Source: Flavobacterium frigoris (GTDB lineage: Bacteria; Bacteroidota; Bacteroidia; Flavobacteriales; Flavobacteriaceae). From it: a stretch of 64,000 nt of DNA. Position 1 is the stretch's first letter. Every line of letters starts with the position of its first letter. Positions 26,120 to 36,177 of the stretch are shown here, in pieces. The stretch spans positions 1 through 64,000 of the forward strand of contig NZ_FOFZ01000002.1 in NCBI RefSeq assembly GCF_900111075.1, read 5' to 3'. The notes under the pieces were generated by a model. It saw only the letters and a list, made by a program, of their open reading frames with translations. It was not told where the DNA came from and did no database searches. Made by a program: the position numbers and the translations under genes.

Positions 26120-28354
26120 ATGAACCATGCCGCTATGACAGAAATAGATATAGAAAAAGAGAACAAAGCAATTGCTCAGGAATACAAAGAATTACTGCGC
26201 ATTAGTTACCAGACCTTGACTACTGAAGACAAGAAACTAATACGTAAAGCATTTGATGTTTCAGTAGAAGCTCATAAAGAACAACGAAGAAAATCAGGGG
26301 AAGCCTATATCTTCCACCCTATTGCCGTGGCAAAAATAGTCGCTTCAGAAATAGGATTGGGTGCCACTTCTATTGCCGCAGCATTATTACATGATGTTGT
26401 GGAAGACACTCCCACTACCGTTAAAGACATTGAACGGATTTTTAATCCAAAAGTGGCGCAACTTGTAGAAGGGTTAACTAAGATTTCGTTGGTTCAAAAA
26501 GATATGAACGTATCGATGCAAGCCGAAAATTTCCGTAAAATGTTATTGACGCTTAATGATGATGTGCGCGTTATCCTAATAAAAATAGCCGATAGATTGC
26601 ACAACATGCAAACTATGGAGTCCATGGAAAACCATAAACAAGTCAAAATTGCCTCTGAGACTTTATATATCTATGCACCTCTTGCCCATCGTTTAGGATT
26701 ATACAACATCAAAACAAAACTGGAAGATTTAGGGCTAAAATACACTGAACCTATCGTTTACAACAATATCGTTAGCAAAATTAAAGAGACAAAAGAACAA
26801 CAAGATGCCTACATAAAAGACATCTCTGACGTGATTAAAAGCTCTTTAGACGCTGAAGGAGTTGAATATGTTATAAAAGGTCGTCCAAAATCTATCTATT
26901 CTATCAGAAGAAAAATGCTGGCTCAAAATGTAAGTTTTGATGAAGTCTATGATAAGTTTGCACTTCGGATCGTTTACAAAGCAAATCCGCACGATGAAAA
27001 ATTTCTAGCATGGAAAATATATTCCATTGTAACCGACCATTATCGCCCGAGCCCAAGCCGTTTGCGCGATTGGATATCCTCTCCTAAATCTACCGGATAT
27101 GAAGCATTGCACATTACGGTTATGGGACCAAAAGGGCGTTGGGTAGAAGTACAAGTACGCAGCGAGCGTATGGATGAGATTGCAGAAAAAGGGTATGCAG
27201 CTCATTACAAATATAAAAATGGCGCCACAGAAGAAGGTGGTTTGGATGTTTGGTTGAACTTACTTAAAGAAGCACTTGAAAATTCAGAAACCAGTGCCGT
27301 AGATTTTGTTGAGGATTTTAAAATGAATCTGTATTCAAAAGAGATCTATGTTTTTACCCCAAAAGGAGACATCAAATCGTTACCAAAGGGAGCCACTTCG
27401 CTGGATTTTGCATTTGGCATACATTCAGAAATAGGAATTAAGACTCGGGGAACGCGTGTAAACGGAAAATTAGTTCCTTTAAATTATGAATTAAAAAATG
27501 GCGATCAGGTCGAAATTATCACTTCTCAAAATCAAAAACCAACGATCAACTGGCTTGATTACGTAACCACATCCAGAGCAAAAAATAAGATTAGAAATGT
27601 CTTAAACGAGAATACTAAAAAAATTGCTGAAGACGGAAAAGAAGTTCTTACTCGTAAATTAAAACACTTAAAAATAACTTTAAATGAGAATGTAGTTAAT
27701 GAGTTAGTCAATTTTTTCAAACTAAAAACCAGTTTAGATTTATTTTACAGAGTTGGGGTAGGATCAATTGAAAACCAACAACTTAAAGATTATGCTGCCC
27801 AAAAAAGCAATACATTAATCAATTTCTTTAAAAGCAAAATGAAACGTTCTGGGCAGACTGCCGATGCAGATCTGCACAAACAAGTACTGAGCAGCAATTA
27901 TGACATGCTGGTATTTGGTAAGGAACAAGATAAACTAGATTACAAACTATCAGCCTGCTGTAATCCTATTCCAGGAGATCCAGTTTTCGGCTTTGTCACT
28001 ATAAATGAAGGTATAAAAGTACATAAAAAAGATTGTCCAAATGCAATCGCAATGCAATCGAACTATGCGTATCGTATCATGCAAGCCAAATGGATTGATT
28101 CTTCACAACAAGAATTTAAGGCCATCATCAATATTACAGGAATGGATACGTTAGGACTTACAAATGAGTTGACTAAAGTAATTTCGAATAATATGCAGGT
28201 CAACATTCAAAGCATATCCTTGAACGGAGATGCTGGACTATTCAAAGGACAATTAATTGTTGTCGTTCAGAATAGTACTATACTGAATAAACTAATCGAT
28301 AATATTAAAAAAATCGACGGAATCGATAAGGTAACCCGTGTTTATAAAAAATAA
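26120..28354 (+). CDS. rel: Bifunctional (p)ppGpp synthetase/hydrolase
   Basis: 744 residues, the normal Rel/SpoT length. The order is an HD hydrolase domain (His66, His91-Asp92 in ALLHDVVEDT), a synthetase domain (RDWISSPKSTGYEALH and EVQVRSERMDEIAEKGYAAH), a TGS domain (VFTPKGDIKSLPKGATSLDF), a conserved-cysteine region (SACCNPIPGD) and a C-terminal ACT domain. With the hydrolase residues intact it should both make and break (p)ppGpp, the stringent-response alarmone. It is followed by the Fur-family gene and purA; purine-nucleotide enzymes are known alarmone targets, which makes the proximity notable. MTEID six residues in is an alternative start. Confidence 0.95.
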   Translation: MNHAAMTEIDIEKENKAIAQEYKELLRISYQTLTTEDKKLIRKAFDVSVEAHKEQRRKSGEAYIFHPIAVAKIVASEIGLGATSIAAALLHDVVEDTPTTVKDIERIFNPKVAQLVEGLTKISLVQKDMNVSMQAENFRKMLLTLNDDVRVILIKIADRLHNMQTMESMENHKQVKIASETLYIYAPLAHRLGLYNIKTKLEDLGLKYTEPIVYNNIVSKIKETKEQQDAYIKDISDVIKSSLDAEGVEYVIKGRPKSIYSIRRKMLAQNVSFDEVYDKFALRIVYKANPHDEKFLAWKIYSIVTDHYRPSPSRLRDWISSPKSTGYEALHITVMGPKGRWVEVQVRSERMDEIAEKGYAAHYKYKNGATEEGGLDVWLNLLKEALENSETSAVDFVEDFKMNLYSKEIYVFTPKGDIKSLPKGATSLDFAFGIHSEIGIKTRGTRVNGKLVPLNYELKNGDQVEIITSQNQKPTINWLDYVTTSRAKNKIRNVLNENTKKIAEDGKEVLTRKLKHLKITLNENVVNELVNFFKLKTSLDLFYRVGVGSIENQQLKDYAAQKSNTLINFFKSKMKRSGQTADADLHKQVLSSNYDMLVFGKEQDKLDYKLSACCNPIPGDPVFGFVTINEGIKVHKKDCPNAIAMQSNYAYRIMQAKWIDSSQQEFKAIINITGMDTLGLTNELTKVISNNMQVNIQSISLNGDAGLFKGQLIVVVQNSTILNKLIDNIKKIDGIDKVTRVYKK

Positions 28355-28466
28355 AAGCATTAGGATTAAAGCATAATTATCGGTTTTGCCGACTCGTTAA
28401 GGACTACAGTAATTAAGTTCTTTTTGTTTCAAAACTCACAATTTATGCTCTTATAAGTCTTTAAAC

Positions 28467-28499
28467 TTGAAAACTATTAGAATAAATAATTTATCTTTG
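28467..28499 (+). promoter_or_regulatory. Promoter of the Fur-family gene
   Basis: TTG (28467-28469), 22 nt, TATCTTTG (28492-28499), an exact match to the Bacteroidota consensus. The TTG could be mistaken for a start codon of the downstream gene, but here it is the -33 box. The transcript would begin within a few nucleotides of the ATG at 28506. Confidence 0.65.
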
Positions 28500-28505
28500 C
28501 CAGAT

Positions 28506-28979
28506 ATGACACTCATTTCAACAGATAACAACAAAAACCAAGAAATTGTAAAAAATGTATTTACAATGTATCTTGAAAAAAAAGGGCATCGAAAAACTCC
28601 AGAACGTTATTCTATCCTTCAAGAAATTTATGAAAGTGAAGAGCATTTTGATATAGAGAATCTTTATATCAAAATGAAAAACAAAAACTACCGTGTCAGT
28701 AGAGCTACTTTATACAATACAATTGAGTTATTATTGGACTGTGCTTTAGTTCGCAAACATCAGTTTGGTCAAAATCAAGCACATTACGAAAAATCATACT
28801 TCGATAAACAACATGATCATATTATCATGACAGATACGGGAGAAGTGATTGAATTTTGCGATCCAAGAATACAAAGCATCAAAAAAACAATCGAAGAAAT
28901 ATTTGATATTGAAATCACCAATCACTCCTTATATCTATACGGAGTTAAGAAAAAACCAATATCAGAAACTGAAATTTAA
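28506..28979 (+). CDS. Fur-family transcriptional repressor
   Basis: 157 residues from the ATG at 28506. The start was set by the promoter, whose -33 TTG lies at the beginning of a longer open frame. The winged helix spans about residues 20-85 ([19 protein letters not shown], then [16 protein letters not shown]). The C-terminal dimer/metal domain has [31 protein letters not shown]. It lacks the CxxC pairs of structural zinc found in Fur/PerR, so which metal it senses is open. The near-leaderless position relative to its promoter is unusual. It precedes purA by 62 nt. Confidence 0.85.
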   Translation: MTLISTDNNKNQEIVKNVFTMYLEKKGHRKTPERYSILQEIYESEEHFDIENLYIKMKNKNYRVSRATLYNTIELLLDCALVRKHQFGQNQAHYEKSYFDKQHDHIIMTDTGEVIEFCDPRIQSIKKTIEEIFDIEITNHSLYLYGVKKKPISETEI

Positions 28980-29041
28980 AAAATACGAATCACTTGCGAG
29001 AGGTTCAGCAAATAAATAATTAACTGCAAATAATAAACAGA

Positions 29042-30313
29042 ATGACCGTAGATTTATTACTAGGATTACAATGGGGAGATGAAGGAAAAGGAAAAATTGT
29101 TGATGTACTTACTTCAAAATACGATATTATTGCTCGTTTTCAAGGTGGACCAAATGCTGGACATACTTTAGAATTTGACGGAATAAAACATGTCCTTAGA
29201 ACTATTCCTTCTGGAATTTTTCACGATAATAACATTAATATTATTGGAAATGGTGTTGTAATCGACCCAGTTGTTTTTAAAGGTGAAGTTGACGGTTTAG
29301 CTAAATTTAATTTAGATATTAAATCGAAATTAATCATTTCAAGAAAAGCACATTTAATTTTACCAACTCACCGTTTGCTAGATGCTGCTTCTGAAGCTTC
29401 AAAAGGGAAAGCTAAAATTGGTTCTACATTGAAAGGTATTGGACCAACTTACATGGACAAAACCGGTAGAAACGGAATTCGTGTTGGCGATATCGAATTA
29501 GAAGATTTCAAAGAAAGATATCGAGCACTTGCTGACAAGCATGAAGCAATGATTGCATTTTATGATGTAAACATTCAATATAACTTAGAAGAACTTGAAA
29601 AAGAATTTTTTGAATCTATCGAAGATTTGAAAAAACTTGATTTTATTGATAGTGAAGAATATTTACACCAAGCTCAAAAAGCGGGTAAATCAATACTATG
29701 TGAAGGAGCTCAAGGTTCTTTACTGGATGTAGACTTTGGAACATATCCATTTGTAACTTCTTCTAATACTACTGCTGCAGGAGCTTGTACCGGTTTAGGA
29801 ATTGCTCCTAACAAAATCAAAGAAGTATACGGAATATTCAAAGCTTACGTAACACGTGTAGGTAGCGGACCATTTCCTACTGAACTTTTTGACGAAGACG
29901 GTACTACAATGGCAAGAGTAGGAAATGAATTTGGATCTGTTACAGGAAGACAAAGACGTTGTGGTTGGTTAGACTTAGTAGCATTGAAATATGCTATTCA
30001 AGTAAATGGCGTTACACAATTAATGATGATGAAAGGTGATGTACTTTCAGGATTTGAAACTTTAAAAATCTGTACTGAGTACACCTATAAAGGTAAAAAC
30101 ATCGCTCACTTCCCTTACAACATTGAACCAGAAAATGTAACTCCAGTTTACAAAGAATTCAAAGGTTGGAAAGCAGATTTGACGGGTATGACTACATACG
30201 ATGAATTACCAAAAGAACTAAAAGAATACATTGACTTTATTGAAAAAGAAGTTGAAGTTCCTATCAAAATTGTCTCTGTAGGGCCAGATAGAAAACAAAC
30301 AATTACTAAATAA
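29042..30313 (+). CDS. purA: Adenylosuccinate synthetase
   Basis: 423 residues. The N-terminal GTP loop WGDEGKGK (11-18), GGPNAGHT, the conserved GSTLKGIGPTYMDK and the C-terminal TGRQRRCGWLDLVALK are diagnostic. It joins IMP and aspartate with GTP, the first committed step to AMP, in the cytoplasm. It is single-domain and full length. A palindromic terminator follows at 30322-30349, so it ends the transcript. Confidence 0.97.
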   Translation: MTVDLLLGLQWGDEGKGKIVDVLTSKYDIIARFQGGPNAGHTLEFDGIKHVLRTIPSGIFHDNNINIIGNGVVIDPVVFKGEVDGLAKFNLDIKSKLIISRKAHLILPTHRLLDAASEASKGKAKIGSTLKGIGPTYMDKTGRNGIRVGDIELEDFKERYRALADKHEAMIAFYDVNIQYNLEELEKEFFESIEDLKKLDFIDSEEYLHQAQKAGKSILCEGAQGSLLDVDFGTYPFVTSSNTTAAGACTGLGIAPNKIKEVYGIFKAYVTRVGSGPFPTELFDEDGTTMARVGNEFGSVTGRQRRCGWLDLVALKYAIQVNGVTQLMMMKGDVLSGFETLKICTEYTYKGKNIAHFPYNIEPENVTPVYKEFKGWKADLTGMTTYDELPKELKEYIDFIEKEVEVPIKIVSVGPDRKQTITK

Positions 30314-30321
30314 GATTAACT

Positions 30322-30349
30322 AACGCTCTGAAATTTCAGAGCGTTTTTT
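30322..30349 (+). terminator. purA terminator
   Basis: aacgctctga pairs with tcagagcgtt (10 bp) followed by a T-run; 8 nt after the purA stop. Confidence 0.9.
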
Positions 30350-30396
30350 AATTATGAAAATATATCTTTTTTCAAAAGCCTATAAACATCCCGCAA

Positions 30397-30978
30397 ATGC
30401 AAGATCCTCAAATAAAAATAAAACAAACAGAACTTCTTTCTGACAATTGGTACATATTAAATAAAGTAACTTTCGACTACCAAAAAAAAGATAATAGCTG
30501 GATTACTCAAAAAAGAGAAGTGTACGATCGTGGAAATGGATCAGCCATTTTACTTTATAATTCAAAACAAAAAACAGTAATTCTTACCCGACAGTTTCGT
30601 TTACCGACGTATCTAAATGAAAACAAATCAGGAATGATGATTGAGGTTTGCGCCGGCCTTTTAGACCAGGACAATCCAGAGCAATGCATCATTAGAGAAA
30701 CGGAGGAAGAAACGGGATATCGCATTTCAAAAGTGGAAAAAGTAATGGAATCCTATATGTCTCCAGGCGCTGTAACCGAAATTTTACACTTATTTGTTGG
30801 TGAATATGACGAATCTATGAGGGTAAGCGATGGCGGTGGCGTCGCACATGAAGAAGAAAACATTGATGTTATGGAAATGTCTTATGACGAGGCCTATGCT
30901 ATGATTGCATCTGGTGAAATTAAAGATGCTAAGACTATTATTCTATTACAGCATGCTAAAATAAACAATCTAGTTTAA
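30397..30978 (+). CDS. Nudix hydrolase, NudK/GDP-mannose pyrophosphatase-like
   Basis: 193 residues. The Nudix box is in the NudK form, GLLDQDNPEQCIIRETEEET, with the RE-x-EE core intact. DRGNGSAILLYNSKQKTVIL and the upstream LTRQFRLPTY are as in E. coli NudK. It would hydrolyse GDP-mannose or a related nucleotide sugar to NMP plus sugar phosphate. The gene is followed 24 nt later by a DMT transporter gene on the same strand. Substrate is assigned by resemblance only. Confidence 0.85.
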   Translation: MQDPQIKIKQTELLSDNWYILNKVTFDYQKKDNSWITQKREVYDRGNGSAILLYNSKQKTVILTRQFRLPTYLNENKSGMMIEVCAGLLDQDNPEQCIIRETEEETGYRISKVEKVMESYMSPGAVTEILHLFVGEYDESMRVSDGGGVAHEEENIDVMEMSYDEAYAMIASGEIKDAKTIILLQHAKINNLV

Positions 30979-31002
30979 AACCTCCCTTTAGAATTTAAGA
31001 AC

Positions 31003-31935
31003 ATGAATAACCAGACAAAAGGTGTTTTATTCGCACTATGCGCTACCCTACTTTGGTCGGTAAATTTTGTGATTGCAAGTGGCATAAAAGGTCATATTCC
31101 ACCTGTGGGTTTGGCTTTTTGGAGATGGACGATCGCTTGTGTCGTTTTAGCTCCTTTTGCCATTAAGAGCACTATTAGAAATCGTGTAGAAATAAAGAAA
31201 AACATTCGTTTCCTTGCCCTCACTGCCGTTCTTGGAATCACCATATTTAACACGTTGATTTATTTTGCCGGAAAAACAACATCAGCGGTCAATCTATCTT
31301 TAATAGCCATTTCCATTCCCTTATTTATTGTAGCAATATCCCGAATTGCTTTCAAGGAAAAAGTAAGCAACACTAAAATTATTGGCATCTTAACAATCAT
31401 ACTCGGGGTTCTAATCTTAATTACGAAAGGTTCTTTACTATCCCTACTTCAAATTAAGTTTGCAATAGGTGATTTAATAATGTTGATTGCTTGTTTTTTC
31501 TTTGCGAGTTATACTATTTTGGTCAGGCTTAAGCCAAAGGGATTACCATCCAAAGTATTTCTATTTAGTGTTTTTGTTTTGGGAGTCCTTTTCCTCTTCC
31601 CTTTCTACCTTTGGGAACACCTCTATTACAAGAAAGTTATTTTTGACTCCACCACAATTTTTGCTGCCACTTATGTTGGCATTTTCGCCTCGCTAGTCTC
31701 CTATTATTTATGGAACGAAGCCATTACGTTAATTGGGACACAAAAAACAGCATTAATCTATTATTTAATACCTGTCTTTAGCGGAGTTTTAGCTTACTTG
31801 TTTCTAAATCAGAATATTGTTCTGAGCCAAATCATAAGTATGGGAATCATTATAGCGGGTTTGTTTATTACTAATCGCAAAAAAACTAGTTCCACTTACA
31901 TCCTTTTTAAGCATAAAAAAAGTATAATAAAATAG
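31003..31935 (+). CDS. EamA/DMT-family transporter
   Basis: 310 residues, ten membrane segments arranged as two EamA repeats of five. The first repeat begins LFALCATLLWSVNFVIASG, and the second LIMLIACFFFASYTILVRL. A Lys-rich tail (KHKKSIIK) is cytoplasmic. DMT proteins export amino acids, metabolites or drugs; the substrate is unknown. The stop codon lies inside the loop of a terminator hairpin (31918-31951) that also serves the convergent peroxiredoxin gene. Confidence 0.9.
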   Translation: MNNQTKGVLFALCATLLWSVNFVIASGIKGHIPPVGLAFWRWTIACVVLAPFAIKSTIRNRVEIKKNIRFLALTAVLGITIFNTLIYFAGKTTSAVNLSLIAISIPLFIVAISRIAFKEKVSNTKIIGILTIILGVLILITKGSLLSLLQIKFAIGDLIMLIACFFFASYTILVRLKPKGLPSKVFLFSVFVLGVLFLFPFYLWEHLYYKKVIFDSTTIFAATYVGIFASLVSYYLWNEAITLIGTQKTALIYYLIPVFSGVLAYLFLNQNIVLSQIISMGIIIAGLFITNRKKTSSTYILFKHKKSIIK

Positions 31936-31951
31936 CTTTCATTATACTTTT
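31918..31951. terminator. Bidirectional terminator overlapping a stop codon
   Basis: aaaagtataat (31918-31928) pairs with attatactttt (31941-31951) with flanking A/T runs. The transporter stop lies in the 12-nt loop. Confidence 0.6.
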
Positions 31952-31975
31952 CAAATTTTAAAAATCTATAAAATC

Positions 31976-32614
31976 TTATTTGTTTGGCTGAGGAGTCATT
32001 CTCAAATAAGGCTTTATTTGCTGATATCCTTTTGGAAATTTTGCAGGTATATCATGGTCAGGAATTGAAGGAGAAATCACCACGTCATTCCCATCTTTCC
32101 AGTTTGCGGGTGTTGCCACACTGTATTCTGATGTGAGCTGCAGACTATCAATAACGCGCAGAATTTCATCAAAATTTCTTCCCGTAGAAGCTGGATAAGT
32201 CAATATCAATTTAATTTTTTTGTCAGGTGCAATTATAAAAACAGATCGAACAGTAAAGGTTTCATTTGCATTGGGGTGAATCATATCATAAAGATTTGCA
32301 ACAGTCTTACTTTCGTCTGCAATAATCGGGTATTGCAAAGTAACATTTTGAGTTTCCTCAATATCTTTAATCCATTTTAGATGCGACTCTAATCCGTCGA
32401 CACTTAATGCAATTACTTTTGTATTTCTTTTTTCAAACTCGGGATAATAATTCGCAACAGTTCCTAGTTCAGTAGTACAAACGGGCGTGAAATCGGCAGG
32501 ATGCGAAAACAACACGCACCATGAATCTCCTATCCATTCATGGAAATTAATTTCCCCCATTGTTGTTTCTGCTGTAAAATCTGGAGCAATATCTCCTAAT
32601 CGTAATGTTGCCAT
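31976..32614 (-). CDS. 1-Cys peroxiredoxin (Prx6 type)
   Basis: 212 residues. The peroxidatic cysteine is Cys46 in SHPADFTPVCTTEL, with the conserved Thr and Pro; the C-terminal extension (PANWKDGNDVVISPSI..., KPYLRMTPQP) is the Prx6-type dimer arm. No resolving cysteine is evident; Cys33 is buried in the barrel. It reduces hydrogen peroxide and organic peroxides in the cytoplasm. The gene is transcribed on its own and converges with the DMT transporter gene. Confidence 0.93.
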   Translation of the reverse strand: MATLRLGDIAPDFTAETTMGEINFHEWIGDSWCVLFSHPADFTPVCTTELGTVANYYPEFEKRNTKVIALSVDGLESHLKWIKDIEETQNVTLQYPIIADESKTVANLYDMIHPNANETFTVRSVFIIAPDKKIKLILTYPASTGRNFDEILRVIDSLQLTSEYSVATPANWKDGNDVVISPSIPDHDIPAKFPKGYQQIKPYLRMTPQPNK

Positions 32615-32688
32615 AGTTTCTTTATATTTTTATTAAAGTTAGTCAAAAAAAAGTGAACTAGACACGTAAGCAAACAAATATACCGAAC

Positions 32689-33918
32689 CTATCGTCCGTT
32701 TTTTTTCATTTTTACATTGGGTAAAAAATAAGTAAAGACGCCCAACAAAGGCAGAAAAGAACTGATTTTATAAACATATTCTATACTGGTTTGATCAGCC
32801 AAATACCCCAAAAGAGCAGATCCTAACCCACCCATTCCAAAAGCAAAACCAAAAAACAAACCAGAGATCATACCTACTTTCCCCGGCATCAATTCTTGTG
32901 CAAATACTAAAATGGCCGAAAATGCCGAAGCAATAACAATTCCTATAACCACTGATAATATTCCTGTCCAAAATAAATTAGCGTAAGGCAAAAGCAAGGT
33001 AAAGGGAGCGGCTCCCAAAATTGAAATCCAAATGATGTATTTCCTTCCAAAACGATCCCCTAAAGGACCTCCAATTAATGTACCCGCCGCCACAGCAGCT
33101 AAGAAAACAAATAAATGAAACTGAGATTCTTGAATACTAAGTCCAAATTTTTTCATTAAATAAAATGTAAAATAGCTCGACATACTAGACATATAGAAAA
33201 ATTTCGAAAAAATTAAAAGAAGTAATACTCCTATCGAAATTTGTATTTTTCTTTTCGAAAAAGGAACAGTCTCATCCTCGGTAGCTATTTTTTTAGCCGC
33301 ACGCAAATTCAAATGGTTTTGGTACCAAACAGCAATCTTAGTCAAAACAAACATTCCTAAAATACCAACAATTACAAACCATATGATATTTGATTGACCA
33401 TAAGGAGCCACAATTATAGCAACTAACAATGGCCCGATGGCGCTTCCGGTATTGCCACCCAGCTGAAAGATAGATTGGGCCAAACCTCTTTTCCCTCCAG
33501 AACCTAAAAAAGCAACACGAGATGCTTCTGGATGAAATATGGAAGAACCAATACCCACGAGGGAAACCGCCCCTAATATCATCCAAAAATGAGTAGACAC
33601 AGATAATAAAGCTAGTCCCGAAATCGTAAACACCATACCAATTGCCAATGAATAAGGCTTTGGTTTTTTATCAGTATAAAAACCAATAAAGGGTTGTAAT
33701 AAGGAGGCCGTCAGCTGATACACAAAAGTAATCAACCCGATCTGAGTGAAATTTAAGCTAAAATTCTCTTTAAGAATTGGGTAAGTAGACGGAATAACCG
33801 ACTGCATTAAATCATTTATCAAATGAGCAAAAGCAATGGAAAACAAAACCGAATAAATAGTTTTTTTAGCTATTGCAGGATTATCTGCTTTTAAATCAGT
33901 ATTAGAAATAGTATTCAT
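32689..33918 (-). CDS. MFS transporter, fosmidomycin-resistance (Fsr)-like
   Basis: 409 residues from the ATG at 33918; a longer frame to 33960 would overlap the next gene's end with an improbable Phe-rich leader. About 12 membrane segments. The stretch FAHLINDLMQSVIPSTYPIL is characteristic of Fsr-type members, which export small drugs such as fosmidomycin in E. coli. LGGPLGDRFGRKYI is the MFS loop motif at the middle. The gene follows the AEC transporter gene with 22 nt between, so they are probably cotranscribed. Confidence 0.85.
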   Translation of the reverse strand: MNTISNTDLKADNPAIAKKTIYSVLFSIAFAHLINDLMQSVIPSTYPILKENFSLNFTQIGLITFVYQLTASLLQPFIGFYTDKKPKPYSLAIGMVFTISGLALLSVSTHFWMILGAVSLVGIGSSIFHPEASRVAFLGSGGKRGLAQSIFQLGGNTGSAIGPLLVAIIVAPYGQSNIIWFVIVGILGMFVLTKIAVWYQNHLNLRAAKKIATEDETVPFSKRKIQISIGVLLLLIFSKFFYMSSMSSYFTFYLMKKFGLSIQESQFHLFVFLAAVAAGTLIGGPLGDRFGRKYIIWISILGAAPFTLLLPYANLFWTGILSVVIGIVIASAFSAILVFAQELMPGKVGMISGLFFGFAFGMGGLGSALLGYLADQTSIEYVYKISSFLPLLGVFTYFLPNVKMKKNGR

Positions 33919-33940
33919 ATCGGAATAAAAAAAGAAAAAA

Positions 33941-34852
33941 TTAAATAAAACGAAGTACAAAGTACCAAAACGCTAAAGTGATAAAAGAAATAGGGATTCC
34001 AAAACCAATCATCATACTACTTAAACGGGGCTTTAAACCATGTGTAGTCGCCAATATACTGGCAGTTATCATGGGCGCCATCGCTGACTCCATGATGGCC
34101 ACTTCAATCATTTTAGAATTTTGATTTAAAATCACAACGTACAACACATAGATTATGGCCGGAGTCAATATCAGTTTATATAAAAGCCCAAGTCCCAAAA
34201 ACCGCCAATGCTGGCTTCTACTTTCAAAACGAAGCTGCAGCCCAACTGAAATCAACGCCAATGGGGTAACTCCGCTACCTACTTTTTGCAGAATATATTG
34301 TATCCATTCATGGAAATCAAAATTTAATACATTCATTACACAGGCCACCACAAAAGTAATAAATGGAGGAAAAAATATTATTTTCTTAAAAATTTGAATG
34401 CCATTTGGCTCCCCTTTAGAGTACATAGTAGCTACCAGAATCCCTAAAGTAGAAAGCACTACAAAAGTTCCGGGTTGATCTACTAATATTGCGGTTTTCA
34501 TTCCTTCCTGACCGTATAACGCTTCGATAATTGGAAAACCAAGGAACGAAGTATTCCCCAGACCTGCCGTTAAGATTAAGCATCCAGTCAGTTTTTTGGA
34601 CCAACCATACTTTTTTCCTAAAAAGCGAAAAAACACAAACGAAACTGCAAACCCAATCCATGCCACGCCAATAGGAAATAACAATTGATTGTTCCAATGA
34701 ATTTTAGGAATGTAATACAAGGCCAAAGCAGGAAGGCAAATATAAATTACAATCTTATTTAATAGCTTATAACTGTTAGCAGGAAATCGTTTTACACGTT
34801 GCAATACAATCCCAAGAATTAAATAAAAAAAGATAAGAATAAAGTTAGTCAT
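33941..34852 (-). CDS. AEC-family (auxin efflux carrier) transporter
   Basis: 303 residues with about ten membrane segments in two inverted halves. VKRFPANSYKLLNKIVIYICLP is the typical family start, and the C-terminal half has LALISVGLQLRFES and AMAPMITASILATTHGL. The family moves organic acids or amino-acid-like anions; plant auxin is the historical name only. It is the first gene of a minus-strand pair with the MFS gene. Its upstream 187-nt divergent region towards meaB is AT-rich with an aattgtat/atacaatt inverted repeat. Confidence 0.88.
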   Translation of the reverse strand: MTNFILIFFYLILGIVLQRVKRFPANSYKLLNKIVIYICLPALALYYIPKIHWNNQLLFPIGVAWIGFAVSFVFFRFLGKKYGWSKKLTGCLILTAGLGNTSFLGFPIIEALYGQEGMKTAILVDQPGTFVVLSTLGILVATMYSKGEPNGIQIFKKIIFFPPFITFVVACVMNVLNFDFHEWIQYILQKVGSGVTPLALISVGLQLRFESRSQHWRFLGLGLLYKLILTPAIIYVLYVVILNQNSKMIEVAIMESAMAPMITASILATTHGLKPRLSSMMIGFGIPISFITLAFWYFVLRFI

Positions 34853-35039
34853 CGTCTAAAAATTATATCAGCTAATTTAGCACTATCACTTGGTATAAAT
34901 CAAAATTATTAGAATTGTATTTAACTATTTTTCAATAATACAATTTCAATGACATGAGCTAAACTATTCTAATTAAAAAGCGGATTAAATTCTAATAATT
35001 CATGTTTAAGTGTTAATTTTACTAAAATGATTATAACCT

Positions 35040-36128
35040 TTGGAAAACGACAAAATAAAACATACTGCCCTTAACGAGAAAGCTGGAATTCCACAGCCAG
35101 AAATATTTAGTCCATCTGTTGTAAAAAACATTCAAAAATATAGAAAAGTACAACCTTCATCTGATGAATTAGTTAAGGGAATTTTGTCAGGTAACATAAC
35201 AGCTCTAAGCCGCGCTATTACTTTGGTAGAAAGTACGAATCCGGATCATTTAGTCAAAGCCAACGAAGTTATTAATGCTTGTTTGCCTCATGCAAATAAA
35301 TCAGTTCGAATTGGAATTACAGGTGTTCCTGGCGTTGGAAAAAGCACCTTCATTGAAGCGTTTGGAAAACATTTAACTGGATTAGGAAAGAAAGTAGCTG
35401 TTCTAGCAGTTGATCCGAGCAGTACCATTTCGCACGGAAGTATTTTGGGTGATAAAACCCGCATGGAAGAATTGGTCAAAGACAAAAACGCTTACATACG
35501 CCCTTCTGCTTCTGGAGATACCTTAGGTGGCGTAGCCAGAAAAACACGCGAGACAATTACACTTTGTGAAGCTTGTGGCTTTGACACCATAATCATAGAA
35601 ACGGTAGGCGTTGGTCAAAGTGAAACAGCGGTTCATAGTATGGTGGATTTCTTTTTGTTATTAAAAATTGCTGGAGCTGGTGATGAGTTACAAGGCATCA
35701 AACGCGGTATTATGGAAATGGCAGACGCGATTGTCATCAATAAAGCAGATGGAGATAACATTCGAAAAGCAAAACTTGCAAAAACGGAATTCAACAGAGC
35801 GCTACATTTATTTCCGGCAAAAAGATCAGGTTGGATTCCCACAACCGCTACCTGCAGTGCGATTACCCAAGATGGAATCCCAGATGTATGGGAAACGATT
35901 GCACAATTTGTCGAACTAACAAAAGGCAACGATTACTTTAATGTAAAACGTTCGGAGCAAAATGAATATTGGATGCTCGAAACCATCAACGAACAACTGA
36001 AGCTTCGTTTTTACAATAATCCAGAAATTCAAAAATTATTAGATTCAAACAAAAAAGCGGTGCAAAACGATGAAATATCACCTTTTGCAGCCGCTCAAAT
36101 ATTGTTAGAAAAGTATTTTAAAGGATAA
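35040..36128 (+). CDS. meaB: MeaB/ArgK GTPase, chaperone of methylmalonyl-CoA mutase
   Basis: 362 residues starting at TTG (35040); no in-frame ATG precedes the conserved core. Walker A is in GITGVPGVGKSTFIEAFG, the nucleotide-sensing VLAVDPSSTISHGSILGDKTRM follows, GVGQSE is the switch and NKADGDN the guanine-specificity motif. MeaB guards and reloads B12-dependent methylmalonyl-CoA mutase. The mutase genes are not in the window. The gene stands alone. Confidence 0.93.
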   Translation: MENDKIKHTALNEKAGIPQPEIFSPSVVKNIQKYRKVQPSSDELVKGILSGNITALSRAITLVESTNPDHLVKANEVINACLPHANKSVRIGITGVPGVGKSTFIEAFGKHLTGLGKKVAVLAVDPSSTISHGSILGDKTRMEELVKDKNAYIRPSASGDTLGGVARKTRETITLCEACGFDTIIIETVGVGQSETAVHSMVDFFLLLKIAGAGDELQGIKRGIMEMADAIVINKADGDNIRKAKLAKTEFNRALHLFPAKRSGWIPTTATCSAITQDGIPDVWETIAQFVELTKGNDYFNVKRSEQNEYWMLETINEQLKLRFYNNPEIQKLLDSNKKAVQNDEISPFAAAQILLEKYFKG

Positions 36129-36177
36129 ATCTATTTGATATCTCATCTAGATTTACAGTAAAACAATATATTAATCG

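Noticed and set aside
32689..34852. Extra open frames inside the MFS and AEC genes (33338-33586, 34416-34697)
   Set aside because: They are shifted-frame shadows of long transporter genes, with no homology features.
34853..35039. Operator or riboswitch between AEC and meaB genes
   Set aside because: An aattgtat/atacaatt inverted repeat is present, but with a long spacer and AT-rich background it could be chance; no B12 riboswitch features are seen.
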